Of a DNA stretch of 64,000 bases, positions 36,357 through 48,700 are shown one piece after another. The position numbers and the translations under genes were made by a program. Each line of letters starts with the position of its first letter. Within the stretch, counting starts at the first letter, position 1. Origin of the DNA: Sipunculus nudus. Its lineage: Eukaryota > Annelida > Sipuncula > Golfingiida > Sipunculidae. Under the pieces are notes generated by a model. The model was not told where the DNA came from, ran no database searches, and saw only the letters and a program-made list of their open reading frames with translations. The DNA is taken from positions 54,596,079 through 54,660,078 of the forward strand of contig CM049309.1 in NCBI GenBank assembly GCA_026874595.1, in the 5' to 3' direction.

Positions 36357-37999
36357 ACAAGTGACACATGGTTCATGACGCTCAGCTGGATCTGACATGT
36401 ATACAGGTAATGCATGTGTATCGATGTTATGACCTGGTAAAAATATTTGTTAAGGAACCTTGAACAATGGGTAGAATGACTTTCAGAGTGCTCAAATCAT
36501 GTTTTTTTTCATATTCCTTAGAAATAGGAGACAGCAAGAAAATTTCACTAGGAGCTCCCCAGATGCCAAGTTAGAAGTTTCTACGTCGACCTGCTATGAC
36601 TGCTTGGGTATTCAAATCATTTTGTTTCACATAGCTCACATAATATACGTCAAAGTGACCTTATTTTGGATGTCAAAGGAGACATTACATGTACAATGAC
36701 CCCCATTATTTTAAGAAAGACATTTCTGAAGCCAACAGTTGAGATTTGTGACCTGTCTAACTGTCTGTGTGTTCAAAATTATGTTTCCTGCTAATAGCTC
36801 AAAGAATATAGGTCACAGTGATCTAGTTTCAGGATTCAGAGGAGACTTGCCAAACACCTCCCTTGATATCATTTGAGAAGGTACTAGGTCCAAATGTTAA
36901 TTTTTGTGCCATGCCTGACTGTCTAGGTGCCCATAAGCATATTTTTGGCCAGTTGCTTGAAAAATATAGGTCACCATGGCCTACTTTGAGGTTTCAAAGG
37001 TGATCTGGCCAGGACCTCTGTGGATGTGGTGTTATAAGAATCTAGGCCGAACAATTACAATTTGTGTCCTGTCTTTCTGTTTGTTCAAAATCAAGTTTCT
37101 GGCCAGTTGCTCGGGGAATATAGGTCATCATGGCCTAATTTCAGGTTTCCAAGAAAATGTCACCAAGACTTCCCTTGATATTACATAAGAAGATTCTAGG
37201 TCTAAGGGATCCCGTTTGTGCACATGTGACTTCCAGGGTGCTCAAACCATGTTTTTTTCCCTACAACTCCCTGAGAGTCACAATAGAAACTTGAAGACCA
37301 AGTGGATACATTTTGTGCCCCAGGTGTGTTTATGGGTGCTCAGAATCATGTTTTCAGCTAGTATCTGGCAGAGTATATGTCATCATGACCTAATTTCAGG
37401 TTTCCGAGGAGATTTGCCAAGGAACTCCTTGGCTGTACAGTTAAATGTTTCTAGGTCTAACGGATGCGATTTGTGCCCTTTCTCACTATCACGGTGCTCA
37501 AAGTCATGTTTTTGGCCAGTCATTTGAATAATATAGGTCATCATGACCTAGTACATGGTTTATGAGAAAATTTGCCCTGGAACATAGAAGATTAAAGGCG
37601 TAACGGATACTATTTGAGCCCATCTGACTTTCAGGGTGCCCAAATAATTTTCTCCAATAGTCTTCAGGAACTGATGAAGCACTTTTTGACCAATAGATAT
37701 GGAAAGAATCATGGCAATCAATGCATTAGTTATTCAGATATTTTGTATCAAATTTGTAATTATTCTTGGGGGTTATTTCGAGCCCCATAGCTAGGGGGAT
37801 ACAGATTACAGTAACCTAATTTCTGGTTTCCAAGGAGATTTTTCATGGACCTCTGTGGGTTTGCAGTCAGAAATTTCTAGGTCCAGAGATAACGATCTGG
37901 CCCTGTTAATGGACGATCGGACAGATAGACAGACGGAGGGACGATGGACAAAGAGTGATCTCTATAGCCTTGATGACTTTCAGTCAGATGGGCTAAAAA
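36357..37999 (+). mobile_element. Repeat family 1, copy built of ~180-bp units
   Basis: 5' end ACAAGTGACACATGGTTCATGACGCTCAGCTGG is split here as ACAAGTGACACATGG (36357 on) and TTCATGACGCTCAGCTGG. About seven units of roughly 180 bp follow, each with GTGCTCAAAATCATGTTT, ATATAGGTCA and TTTCAGG phrases, then the GACAGATAGACAGACGG tract and the 3' end CAGTCAGATGGGCTAAAAA at about 37981-37999. A perfect AGGTCATCATGACCT lies at 37535-37549. These units lack the GGTGGCGCCACC module, so the family has at least two internal unit types. Confidence 0.75.
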
Positions 38000-38108
38000 G
38001 CACATTCACATAATATGTATACAAAATCTAGCCAAAAATGTAATAAATAATTTATTACCCATGAAATACACCCAAACACAATTTTCACAAAACTGACAAA
38101 TATATATA

Positions 38109-38906
38109 CAGTAGAACGCCTGCTTTACGGTCACCATCGGGACTGGATGAAAGTGGCCCTAATACATGAGTTGCCGTTATACAGGACTTGACCAGAATAG
38201 GGGGGTTAAGATGTTACACAAAACAAAGTTCGAATCTTTATTGCAATCAACAAAATAAACGTATATACAGAGTATTAGTATAATTACTGTTATAAAAAAA
38301 TTACAATCACGTCAACTTTATTTATAACAATTACCAACAATATATACAAATACAGTGTTTGTTATTAAAGTACAAACAGATTGTATATCAATAATATTTG
38401 TACAATAATGTTGAGAAGCCCTTTGTATCAATCAAAGCATACTAACACCCTGATTAAGATCCGGCTCGCATGACTGATTCCCAAACATACCCGCTGGTGG
38501 GAACACATGCCTTACTATTGTGCATATTAATGAGGCCGCGAGGGGTAGTGCGACGCTGGCTCCGTGTCAAACATCTCAGTCTAGGTCGAGTGGTTACCTT
38601 TATCCAAGCACTCATTAAAAGAGAGGAATTAGTGAGAGCGGACATTTGTGTAATGATATTGAGGTCAGAAGTGGCCGCTCGATTTGTTGAGACCATGTCA
38701 GAAGTCACTGCCCCTGACCTAACTTAGGCGTTTCCCAGCCTGCGGGACCGAGAGACCTGGCCGTGATACGGAATAGAGGAGTGACCTTAATTAACAACAA
38801 AATGATTATGAAATATAACGGCCAAAAAAGCGGGACCGGAAAATCTAACCGTTATAGACGTATGGACCTTTAATGGAGGCGTGGCCGTTAGCAGGCGTTC
38901 TACTGT
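38109..38906. mobile_element. pogo/Tc1-like MITE (798 bp)
   Basis: Terminal inverted repeats: left CAGTAGAACGCCTGCTTTAC, right (reverse complement) CAGTAGAACGCCTGCTAACG, extending about 28 bp. Both ends are flanked by TA, the target of Tc1/mariner/pogo elements, and the CAGTAGAACSCC start is typical of pogo/Tigger types. No transposase is present. Two overlapping ORFs at 38454-38727 are mirror shadows without domain features. Confidence 0.8.
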
Positions 38907-39250
38907 ATATAATCAGAGGTCCAATTTTCTTTTCAATGGAACACATGACTCGTTAAATATGACTGAATTGTGCACATCTTTAATCATTTTGTAACCAAGT
39001 TCATTTTTCAATTCTTTTCTTACCTAGCTCGAATTAACCTTTGAACGGGCTAACATGCCAACATTCAATTTTATTGGAGACGTGATGGATGTTATGATGC
39101 CTAATATTAAACTGCTAATAAAATGAGGGGTTAAAGAATACAAGTCATGTAGCAATTAATTTGATAGACAGTCAAACCGTTTGAAGGATACTGCATTATA
39201 TTTCGCCTCAAAATCATTAGTCTTAAAAGGCACTGGCATGAAGAATAAAA
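38907..39250. other. No gene recognised
   Basis: Nothing identified between the MITE and the minisatellite. Confidence 0.4.
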
Positions 39251-41250
39251 GACCCACCTGCTTCAGAAATCCCTGTGACTGGGGAAGATGAGGTTATTTG
39301 ACCCAACTGCATCAGCAACTACATAGCACCAAGGCTAGAGGAGATGAGCACTTTGACACAACTGTTTAAGTAATCACCATAACTGAGGAAGAGGAGGCAC
39401 TTTGAGCTAACTACATCAGCAAAGATCACGAGAGAGATGAAGCACTTTGACTGAACTGAAACACCAACCATTGTGACTGAGGGAAATGAGGCATTTTGAC
39501 CCAACTACATCATCAAAAACCATGACTGAGGGAGATGAGGCACTTTGACATAACTAAACCAAAAATCACCTTTAATGAGATCACCAAGGGGGGGGGGGGG
39601 GAGGTCAGGCATTTTGACCTACCTACATCATCAATTACCATGAATGAGGGAGATGAGGCACTTTGACCTAACTTCACCATCAATCACCATGACTGAGATC
39701 ACGATGGGGGGGGGGGGGGGCTGAGGCATTTTGACCCAACTACATCATCAATTACCATGAATGAGGGAGATGAGGCACTTTGACCTAACTACACCATCAA
39801 TCACCATGACTGAGATCACGAATGGGGGGGGGGGGGGGGGCTGAGGCATTTTGACCCAACTACATCATCAGTTACCATGAATGAGGGAGATGAGGCACTT
39901 TGACCTAACTACACCATCAATCACCATGACTGAGATTACGATTGGAGGGGGGGGGGGGGGGTTAGATGTGACATTTTGACCCAACTACATCATCAATCAT
40001 CATTACTGGGGGAGTTGAGACATTTTGACCCAACTTCATCATCAATTATCAAGACTAACCAAGATGAGGCAGTTTGATTTAACTACATCATCAATAATAA
40101 TAACTGGGTGAAACAGAACACTAAAAATTATATAAACTTATTTATTTTACATGGATTGTACAAATAGTTATTATAACTAATAGCGGCACTCTCTATTGCT
40201 CAGATTGTGGCATTCAGTAGACTGTAGATTTGGAAGAAATTGGAGAACCAACAGAAAACCAGCAGCCTTGGATTGGCAACTACAACCCACTCTTATGGCC
40301 ATGCTGGGGATCGAACCCGGGTCCCCAGTGGAGAGGAGCGAGTGTTTTATCCCTTGACTGTCCAAGCCCCGCTACCAACTCTGACCCAACTACATCATCA
40401 ATCATCATGAATGGGGGAGATGAGGCACACTGATCCAGCTACACCATCAATCACCATGGCTGGGGAAAATGAGGCACACTGACACAACTACACCATCAAT
40501 CAACATGGCTTGGGGAGATGAGGGACTTTGACCCAATTACATCATTAGTCAACATGGTTTGGGGAGATGAGAGAACTCTGACCCAACTACATCATCAATC
40601 AACATGGCTTGGGGAGATGAGGGACTTTGACCAAACTACACCATCAATCACCATGGCTGGGGGAGATGAGGGACTTTGACACTCCTCCAAAATCAATCAC
40701 CTTGGCTTGAGAGATAAGGCACTCTGACCCAACTACACCATCAATCACCATGGCTAGGAGATATAAGGGACTTTGACCCAACTACACCATCAATCACCAT
40801 GGCTTGGGGAGATGAGGGACTTTGACCCAACTACATCATCAATCAACATGGCTTGGGGAGATGAGGGACTTTGACCCAACTACACCATTGATCACCGTGG
40901 CTTGGGAGAGCAGGGACTTTGACACTCCTACACCATCAATCACAATGGCTTGAGAGATAAGGCACTCTGACCCAACTACACCATCAATCACCATGGCTAG
41001 GGGATATGAGGCACTTTGACCCATCTATATCATTAATCACCATAGCTGGGGGAGATGGGATACTCTGATGTAACTATATCATCAATCACCTTGACTGAGA
41101 CCATCATGGCTGACCTAGATGAGGCAGTTTGATCCAATTACATCATCATATATAACGACTTGTGAAAATTGGGCACACTGGCCTTACTACATCATCAATC
41201 ATGACCGACCCAGTTGAGACAGTTTGATCCAACTATATCGTCTATTATAA
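39251..41250. repeat. 49-bp minisatellite with higher-order dimers
   Basis: The basic unit, about 49 bp, reads TTTGACCCAACTACACCATC then AATCACCATGGCTTGGGGAG then ATGAGGGAC. Between about 39560 and 39960 it forms dimers of about 115 bp, each holding one long G run (39589, 39708, 39824 and 39946 regions). Units decay toward both ends. A SINE-like block interrupts the array at about 40100-40378. Confidence 0.9.
40100..40378 (-). mobile_element. tRNA-derived SINE inserted in the minisatellite
   Basis: On the minus strand the segment starts near 40375 with GGTAGCGGGGCTTGGACAG (A-box region) and has a perfect Pol III B box GGTTCGATCCC (complement of 40307-40317, preceded by GGACCCG). A body and an AT-rich tail follow toward 40100. 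The minisatellite resumes on both sides. Confidence 0.7.
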
Positions 41251-42005
41251 TGACAAAAATATCAAATGCTGCTCGACAGAAAAGAGGTTACAGTTTTTGT
41301 TAAATCAGTGCACTTGAAAATGTATAACCTAATGCATTACCCATTTGGCTTATTTTGTTCTTTAGTCTGTCTTGCATGTAGCCTTATAGTTTCCAGGGCT
41401 CGACATTAACGATTAACTGCTTGCCAGGGGGCAAGTAAAAGTTCTAGTAAAATGGTGGTAGGGAAACCAAAAGAGAATTCCTAGTTGCCCGACTGGACAA
41501 GTGGATGCAACATTAAAGTTTTACACAAGGGCCTGAATCTTGACTCGGTAAAATTAAGTAAGCCACTTTCTTTTTCAGAAGAAGTGAAATCATATTGTAA
41601 TACCTCTTCAATTACCTGCATATTTTGGTCTGTGAAAATTCTAAAGAGAAATATTATTAACAAACATTTGAATATGTTAATTGTTGCATAGTAGTCATGT
41701 GGATCACGTTTTTTGTGGTCATGGATTCAATCACTGATTTCTGTGGGACAAGAAAAAAAATAAAGTTGGGCAAGTAAAAGCTAGTTGTCACTTGCCCTAC
41801 TGGCAAATACTTTCAAAAGTTAATGTTGAGCCCTCGTTTCCTTTCCCTTATCACACAATACATAAGATGCAGCTAGTGCTCCTACAATGACTGTATATGC
41901 AACAGAAGAGCATTTATTAGCCTCTATACAAAGAAAAGTGATCAAAAGCCTGTTAAAGTACTGTTTTATCTGCCTAATATGACATGGTCAAAGTATTTCC
42001 ATAAT

Positions 42006-42048
<43 letters not shown>

Positions 42049-42662
42049 TGTATGATGCAACAGATTGTACATGCAATAGAAGAGAATTTATTAGCCTCTG
42101 TACATAGAAGAGTGCTCCAAATCCGGTTAAAATACTGTATTATCAATTTTCATAATTATTATATATATATATATATATTGTTGTATGATGCTATAGATTG
42201 TACATTGAAAAGAAGAGCATCTATTTGCCTCCGTACCCCAAAGCCTGTTAAGATACAGTTTTATATGCCTAATATGACATGGTAAAAGTATTTTCATAAT
42301 TAATATATATATATAATTTCTTAATAATAATAATAATATATTAATAATAATAAGTTCTTGCAGTGCAAAAGGGGGGGTTAGAACCCCTGCACCCCCCCCC
42401 CCCCCCCCAATGGATCTGCCACTGTTTTTCACACTTAAACAGCATGGAAAATCATTAAGTCATTTTTCAACACTTTAAAAGCATAGAAAATCTTTCAGTA
42501 ATTTCTCACACTAACATCATAGAAAAACTTTCAGTCATTTTCCACATAATACAACCAAAGGCTTCATGAAGAATATGTAATGTACCAACATATCACTTAA
42601 TACTTAACAATTCACACACATGTGCACACATTGCAGAATACACCATTTGTGAAGGTAACATG
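41251..42662. other. 3' flank of the transporter gene; no other gene
   Basis: TA runs at about 42008-42045 and 42162-42179. A locally repeated segment around 42045-42260 (TGTATGATGC, AGATTGTACAT, GAAGAG, TTTGCCTC phrases) occurs in three diverged copies from 41880 on. A MITE-like fragment with a C run (about 42360-42425) ends in GGATCTGCCACTG. No ORF of note. Confidence 0.45.
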
Positions 42663-42770
42663 TCAATCCTTGGCAGCTGTTAGCATGTTTGTCTGTTTTC
42701 TACACCAGTACCAGATGTAGAACGGGTGAATATAGGACAGCAGAAGTACAATCAGGATCACCAGATTTGC
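42663..42770 (-). CDS. SLC43A3-like exon 8 (C-terminus)
   Basis: Reads ANLVILIVLLLSYIHPFYIW then YWCRKQTNMLTAAKD and TGA at 42663-42665 (TM12 and a short tail). Acceptor TTCTTTTAG|. The 3'UTR end was not resolved. Confidence 0.88.
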   Translation of the reverse strand, partial: ANLVILIVLLLSYIHPFYIWYWCRKQTNMLTAAKD

Positions 42771-45700
42771 CTAAAAGAAAAAAAATTTACTGTTGCTGGT
42801 TTCACATTCATGAGCTTAGATTTCTTATGATTTTCACATTTTTAATGTTTCGTGAAGGTTTCATTTTCCTAATTTCAGGATATAGTATCCAATACAGTAT
42901 ATTCATTAAATAAAGACGCAAGGGGATATCTAATGAGTAGAAATTGCTTCTACATTATTGGTAGATAAAATAAAAGGTCTGATATTATCAATAAAACAAG
43001 TCTTTGATTTGGAGAGAACATAAAATATGTTGTTATTATTACAAGTATCAATTTTTTTACCTGTGACTCTGCAGAAATGGATAACTAAAGTTTTTAAGGT
43101 ATTAGTTGATGAGGCTAGGCAGTATGATGTGTAGGTTGGGCTTCTTATTCAAACAGGTTTTACTATGATGATTATGTCCATTTTGTGAACATTGTTAATT
43201 AGAAACCCTAATTTGTTTATTATTTAAGTTTATTAAGCTTACAACAAAGTACACATTGATTGTATGATAATATTAATGTCATTTTATAAAAGCATAAAAA
43301 TCATACTACCACAACTACCATATAAAGCCCCCCAAATATTAACTAGCATATGGGTAGTCAACAAGCGACTACATGTATCCACCAAAATCAGAGTAATATC
43401 AGTGAAGTGAGGCATGGATTGAGTGGCATGGGGAAATAGAGTGAGATGTGTTACATATTAGCATGGATGTCTGCAATGTAAACATATTTGAAGGTGGTGC
43501 CATCTGTCATAAAATCAAGAAAGCTATCCAGGATGTATACGCATGCCAAATTTCAGGTGAATATGTCAAACCACTGCCGGGATATGAGTAATTTTAACCC
43601 TTCAACCCGGGGATGATGAACAGATCAACGCTGTGCAAAAATGGTTGCAGTGGTGCCCCCAGTCTCTTGTATGATAAAGAGCTATGTGAGATCTAAACAC
43701 ATGCAAAATTTCTGGAAGATTTGTCAAACCAGTCCGGAGATATTCGCATGGATGTCTGCAGCATGAACATGAATTTAGGTGGCGCCACCTGTCATAAAAT
43801 CAACAAAACTATCCAGGATGTATAGGCATGCCAAATTTCAGGTGAATTAGTCAAACCACTGCAGAGATATGAGTGATTTTAACCCAAGGCAGACACACAG
43901 ATGGACTCTGCACAAAATTGTTGCAGTTGGCGCCACCAGTTTTTTGTATGATATAAAGCTACCCAAAAGCTACACTGGTGCAAAATTTCAGCCTGATCTA
44001 TCAAACGAGTCCGAAGATATGTGGTTTAATGTGTAAACAAAAACGCACAAAAGGACACACTGCATAGAGGAAAGGTCAGAGGTCAATGCCAAACAGTTAG
44101 GCACCAGTTCACATGTGACATGATACCTGGGTTAAGTTTCGGAAAAATCAGTCCAGTAGTCTCAGAGGAGTTCTCCAGAAACAAATATGGCAGGGGCGGC
44201 AGAAGAACCCAGTCAAAAACATAGTACCCGCAAAACTTTGTTTTGGCTGATACCATTATAGGTTTCACAGACACCCCCACCTACATCACTTCAAACCCCT
44301 TGTCTTTATCTTTTTTACAGCCTAACAGAACAGTCTCATGTTGTAACCTGTTACCTATACATCATCTTATGTTTTCATAACTGGTCATCATTTCTATGTC
44401 AATGCAGCCTGCCAGATGTCCCATTGAGAGACAAACTGACAATGTACAGCTGACAGACAAATACTCATCTCACAGAAAACCTAACAGATGCTCAGCTCAC
44501 AGACAGGATGACAGATGCTGAGCTCACAGACAGCCTAACTGATGCCTAGCTCTCAGAAAGCCTTATAGGTGCCCAGCTGGATGATAAAGGAAACCCAACG
44601 GACAGACAGCCTGACAAATGTCAAACTTACAGAAAGCCTGACTGATGCCCGGCTCAGAGACAGCCTTAGAGATACTCAGCTCACAGACAGCCTTACAGAT
44701 GCCCAGTTGGGCTGACAGACATGATGAAAGATGCCCAGCTGATAGACAGCCTGACAGATGTCTAACTTACAGAAAGCCTGACTGATGCCAAGCTCAGAGA
44801 CAGCCTTAAAGATACCCAGCTCACAGCCAGCCTGACAGATGTCCAACTCACAGACAAATAAAGAGATGCCCAGCTCAGAGACAGATTAACAGATGCCAAA
44901 GTGATGGACAGCCTCATAGATGCCCAGTTCACAGACAACCTAACAGAGGCCAAGGTGAAGGACGACCTGACAGATGCCTATCTGGGCTGACAGACTGGAT
45001 GAAGAATACCAAGCTGACAGACAGCCTGACAGGTGCCAGCTCACAGAGAGCCTAATAGAAGCCCAGGTGATGGACAACCTAATAGATGCCCAGTTCACAG
45101 ACAACCTGACAGATGCCCAGCTCACACACAGCCCAACAGAGGCCTAGGTGATGGACCACCTGACAAATGCCTAGGTGGGATGACAGATGGGATAAAAGAT
45201 ACCCAGCTTACAGACAAGATTACAGGTGCCCAGCTCACAGATGGAGTAACAGATGCCCAGCTCACAAACAGCCTGACAGATACCCAGCCTGACAGTTGCA
45301 TGCCGAGCTCACAAACAGCCTGACAGATGGTGAGCATGTATGCATGTTATATATAGTTATTAGTTAGCTGTATACAGGTTGAATGTACTTACAGGTAATG
45401 GATCTCCCTGGAAAGCTCCCTGGACCAGCAAGAACATGGGGTACTGAAGCAGACTTACTACAGCTGCTACAGACATGGCCAGACCAAAGAGTCTCCCAAA
45501 ATGTTGAGGCTGGAAACTGCAAGTACATATGCACTGACTTAAAAACCTGTTCATGGTTTAATTAAAGGAAAACAGTCACTTTGATGGCTTAAGGAAAGGA
45601 AAACAAACTACCGAGTAGTCTAATGGCCAATGAAAGTGAAATAAGAAATCTGATGGCTACCTGGCAGTTAAACAAAACAGTGTAATTTTTTATAAAGTAA

Positions 45701-48700
45701 AACAAAAGAGTGTGAATTTTTAGAAAGTAAAAACAGTGTGATGGCTTATTGACAGTAAAACAGAAGATGGTAACAACACCTGCCAGACATGATTAACAGT
45801 TTCTCCTGTTTAGGACAAATCCTGGTCTCATGTGATAGAAAAAAACTTGCCTAACTCATTATATATTTAATCTATTTTATCCAAAATCACTGCATATCAG
45901 GTAAATAGCATTGAAATTCTTATTTTGCCACTCGAACTCATTCTACAATACTCTAGGATTATATTACATGTTACCATAAAAAATATATTTATCCTATCAA
46001 GAGACCTTAATGCTGGATATTATGAGCAAAAGATTACTTTTTCAGATATCAGTCACTTACGCTTTTGCAATGAATGCAGTATTTGGTCCATACAGAAAAG
46101 CACGGTGAACTACATGCAATGCAAAAGATGCATACTGGACTTCAATAACAGGAATGCATGTCATCACTGTCAGGAGTACACCGACTGTTGTGTTCAACAG
46201 GAATGACAGCACACACATCTCCACCTTAGCTGTAAAACGGAAGTCAACATGAATACACACACAGAGCACAACCATAGCTGTAGAGTTCATTAGGAAACAA
46301 GTGACCCATGGGTCATGACACTCAGCCAACTGACAAGTTGACAATATGTCCTTGCATAAGGAACTAAATAAGATAATGCAGGTAGCATGCATCATCATTC
46401 ATGCAAATTAGGTTCATTTCATTAAGACGCATAAGCACACAAAATTTTATGACAATCCATTCACCCATTCCTGAGGAATCTCGCAATTTTAGTGTATTCT
46501 GCATTATTTCTGGGGCACTCAAACATGGCCACTAATTCTGAGTTCCATAGCTTTGATGATATTGGTAACAGAGACCTAGATTCTGGTTCCTTTAGAGACT
46601 TCTCATGGGCCTACATTGATGTCAAGTTGGAAGATTTGAGGTCCAGTGATTATGATCTGTGCCCTGTTAACAGAAAACCATCAGGTCTCAAAAATAGAGG
46701 AAATAATATGTAAAAAATATAAATATTCCAGGTTGCACCACCAGTTTGCAGGAACTAATGAAACACTCCATGATCAATATGCATGATAAAAGAATCACGG
46801 TGATCAATGCATTAGTTTTTCAGATAATTAAGCTTTTGTATTAAATTCTGCATTATTCTGGGGGGGGGGGGGGGGATACTTAGGAGCACCATAGCTTGGA
46901 GTATATGGGTAACAGAGACCTAATTTAGGGTTTCCTTGGAGACTTTTCATGGACCTGCAGGATGTCAAGTTTAAAGATTCTAGGTCTAGTAATGATGATT
47001 TGTGCCTTGTTGACACATAACCACATCTTTACGGTTTCAAAAATAGAAGAAAAAATGTGTAAAAAAATATGCAGGTAATGCAACCAGTCTGCAGGAACTG
47101 ATGGAACAGTCCATGATCAATATTCGTGCAAAGAATCTTGGTGATCAATGCATTATTTGTTCAGATACTTGAGCTATTGTATCAAATTTTTCATTATTCG
47201 TGGGGGTTATTCAGAGCCCATAGCACAAAGATATAGGTAACAGAGACCTAATTCTCGGTTTCCAAGGAGATTTTTAATGGACCGCTCTAGATATAAAATT
47301 AGAAGATCTGAGGATCCAGCGGTTATGATTTGTGCCCTGTTAACGGACAGACATCAGACAGATGACCAACAAAGGGTGATTGTTCAAGCTCAGATGACTT
47401 ACAGTCATCTGAGCTAAAAAAAAACACACAGATCCCACCTCATGCACAAGCCCACATACGTCTCCCCCTCAAAAGAACAGTTCTACATTTATAACATCAC
47501 AAACATCAATATATAAGCTATAGTGTCACAACATGCACAACACTGCATGTATCCTGCACACATCTCTACCACAGCTCTAGTTATCAAACACATATCCACT
47601 GTAACTGTAATGTTTAACATGTTCAGCACCACACACCTCCCACCTCAATTATAGAGCTCAACATTCACAGCACCACACACATCTCTACCGCATTTACCTC
47701 CACCAAAGCTTCAACATGTTCACCATACAGCTGTAGAGTTCAACATACACAACACTGAACACATCCCTAGCTCAGCTGTGGAGTTCAACATGCACAACAC
47801 CACACAGGCACACACATCTCTACCTTAGCTATAAAACATCAAGATGATGTGTGAGGTGCAGTTAAATACAGGAACAAGCTTTGATAAAGTAGCAATACTT
47901 TAAGATTTATGGTATATATTTATTTAATTTCTTCTAACACAATTCAAAACTTAAATAAAACTACCACAGCTTTGGCATTCAACATGCACAATAATGCACA
48001 CATCCCTACCTTAGCTATAGAGTTCAACATGCACAAATACTGCACACATCTCTACCACAGCTGCTGCATTAACATGCACTGATCATCCCTAGCATGCACA
48101 TTAAGGATGCCTTTCCATACATGTGGATTTTCACCTGCGCGGGACCCTCGCGGGTCCCCGCATTTAGAGAGTCCCTTTCCATATGTGCGGGTTCCCCGCT
48201 TGCGGGTGACCTGTTAGTTGGGATAAACACATGCACTAATACTTAAAATTTCTCAAATTTAAGTGTAATGTGTTAAGAAAAAATTCAGTGAAAACATTTA
48301 TACTAACTGACCGAAGTGGATTAATATCGTATCTTACCAGCCAGGCTTGAATGGTTGCTATTTCCTGTCACACTCTAACTAAAGCTGGCCCTGGGCCATA
48401 TCGCAATGAAGACTGGTCGTATATTTTTGATGCAGTCTAATAAGCTCTATCAGCTCCTTTTTTTCAAAGACAAGGACACATGCCTACTACACATGCCTGC
48501 TACTGATTGATACATGCAGCATCCGCATGCGGGCCCTTGCAGAAATCCAACACTGCTGGATCCGCATGCGGGACCCATGCAGGGTCCCACATGTATGGAA
48601 AGGGGACAATGATAACACACTTGTTGGATTTCAACCTTGCAGGACCTGCACGGTATCCGCGCGTTGGGCCCGCATTTAATGAAAGGCACCCTAAAACACT

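Noticed and set aside
26677..38000. Search for a protein-coding autonomous element within families 1 and 2
   Set aside because: No RT, transposase, Rep/helicase or recombinase motif was found in any frame read. The ORFs are short and repeat-derived.
44762..45337. Repetitive ORFs on both strands that look like repeat proteins
   Set aside because: They are translations of a 27-30 bp minisatellite inside an intron. Units are diverged without preserving frame.
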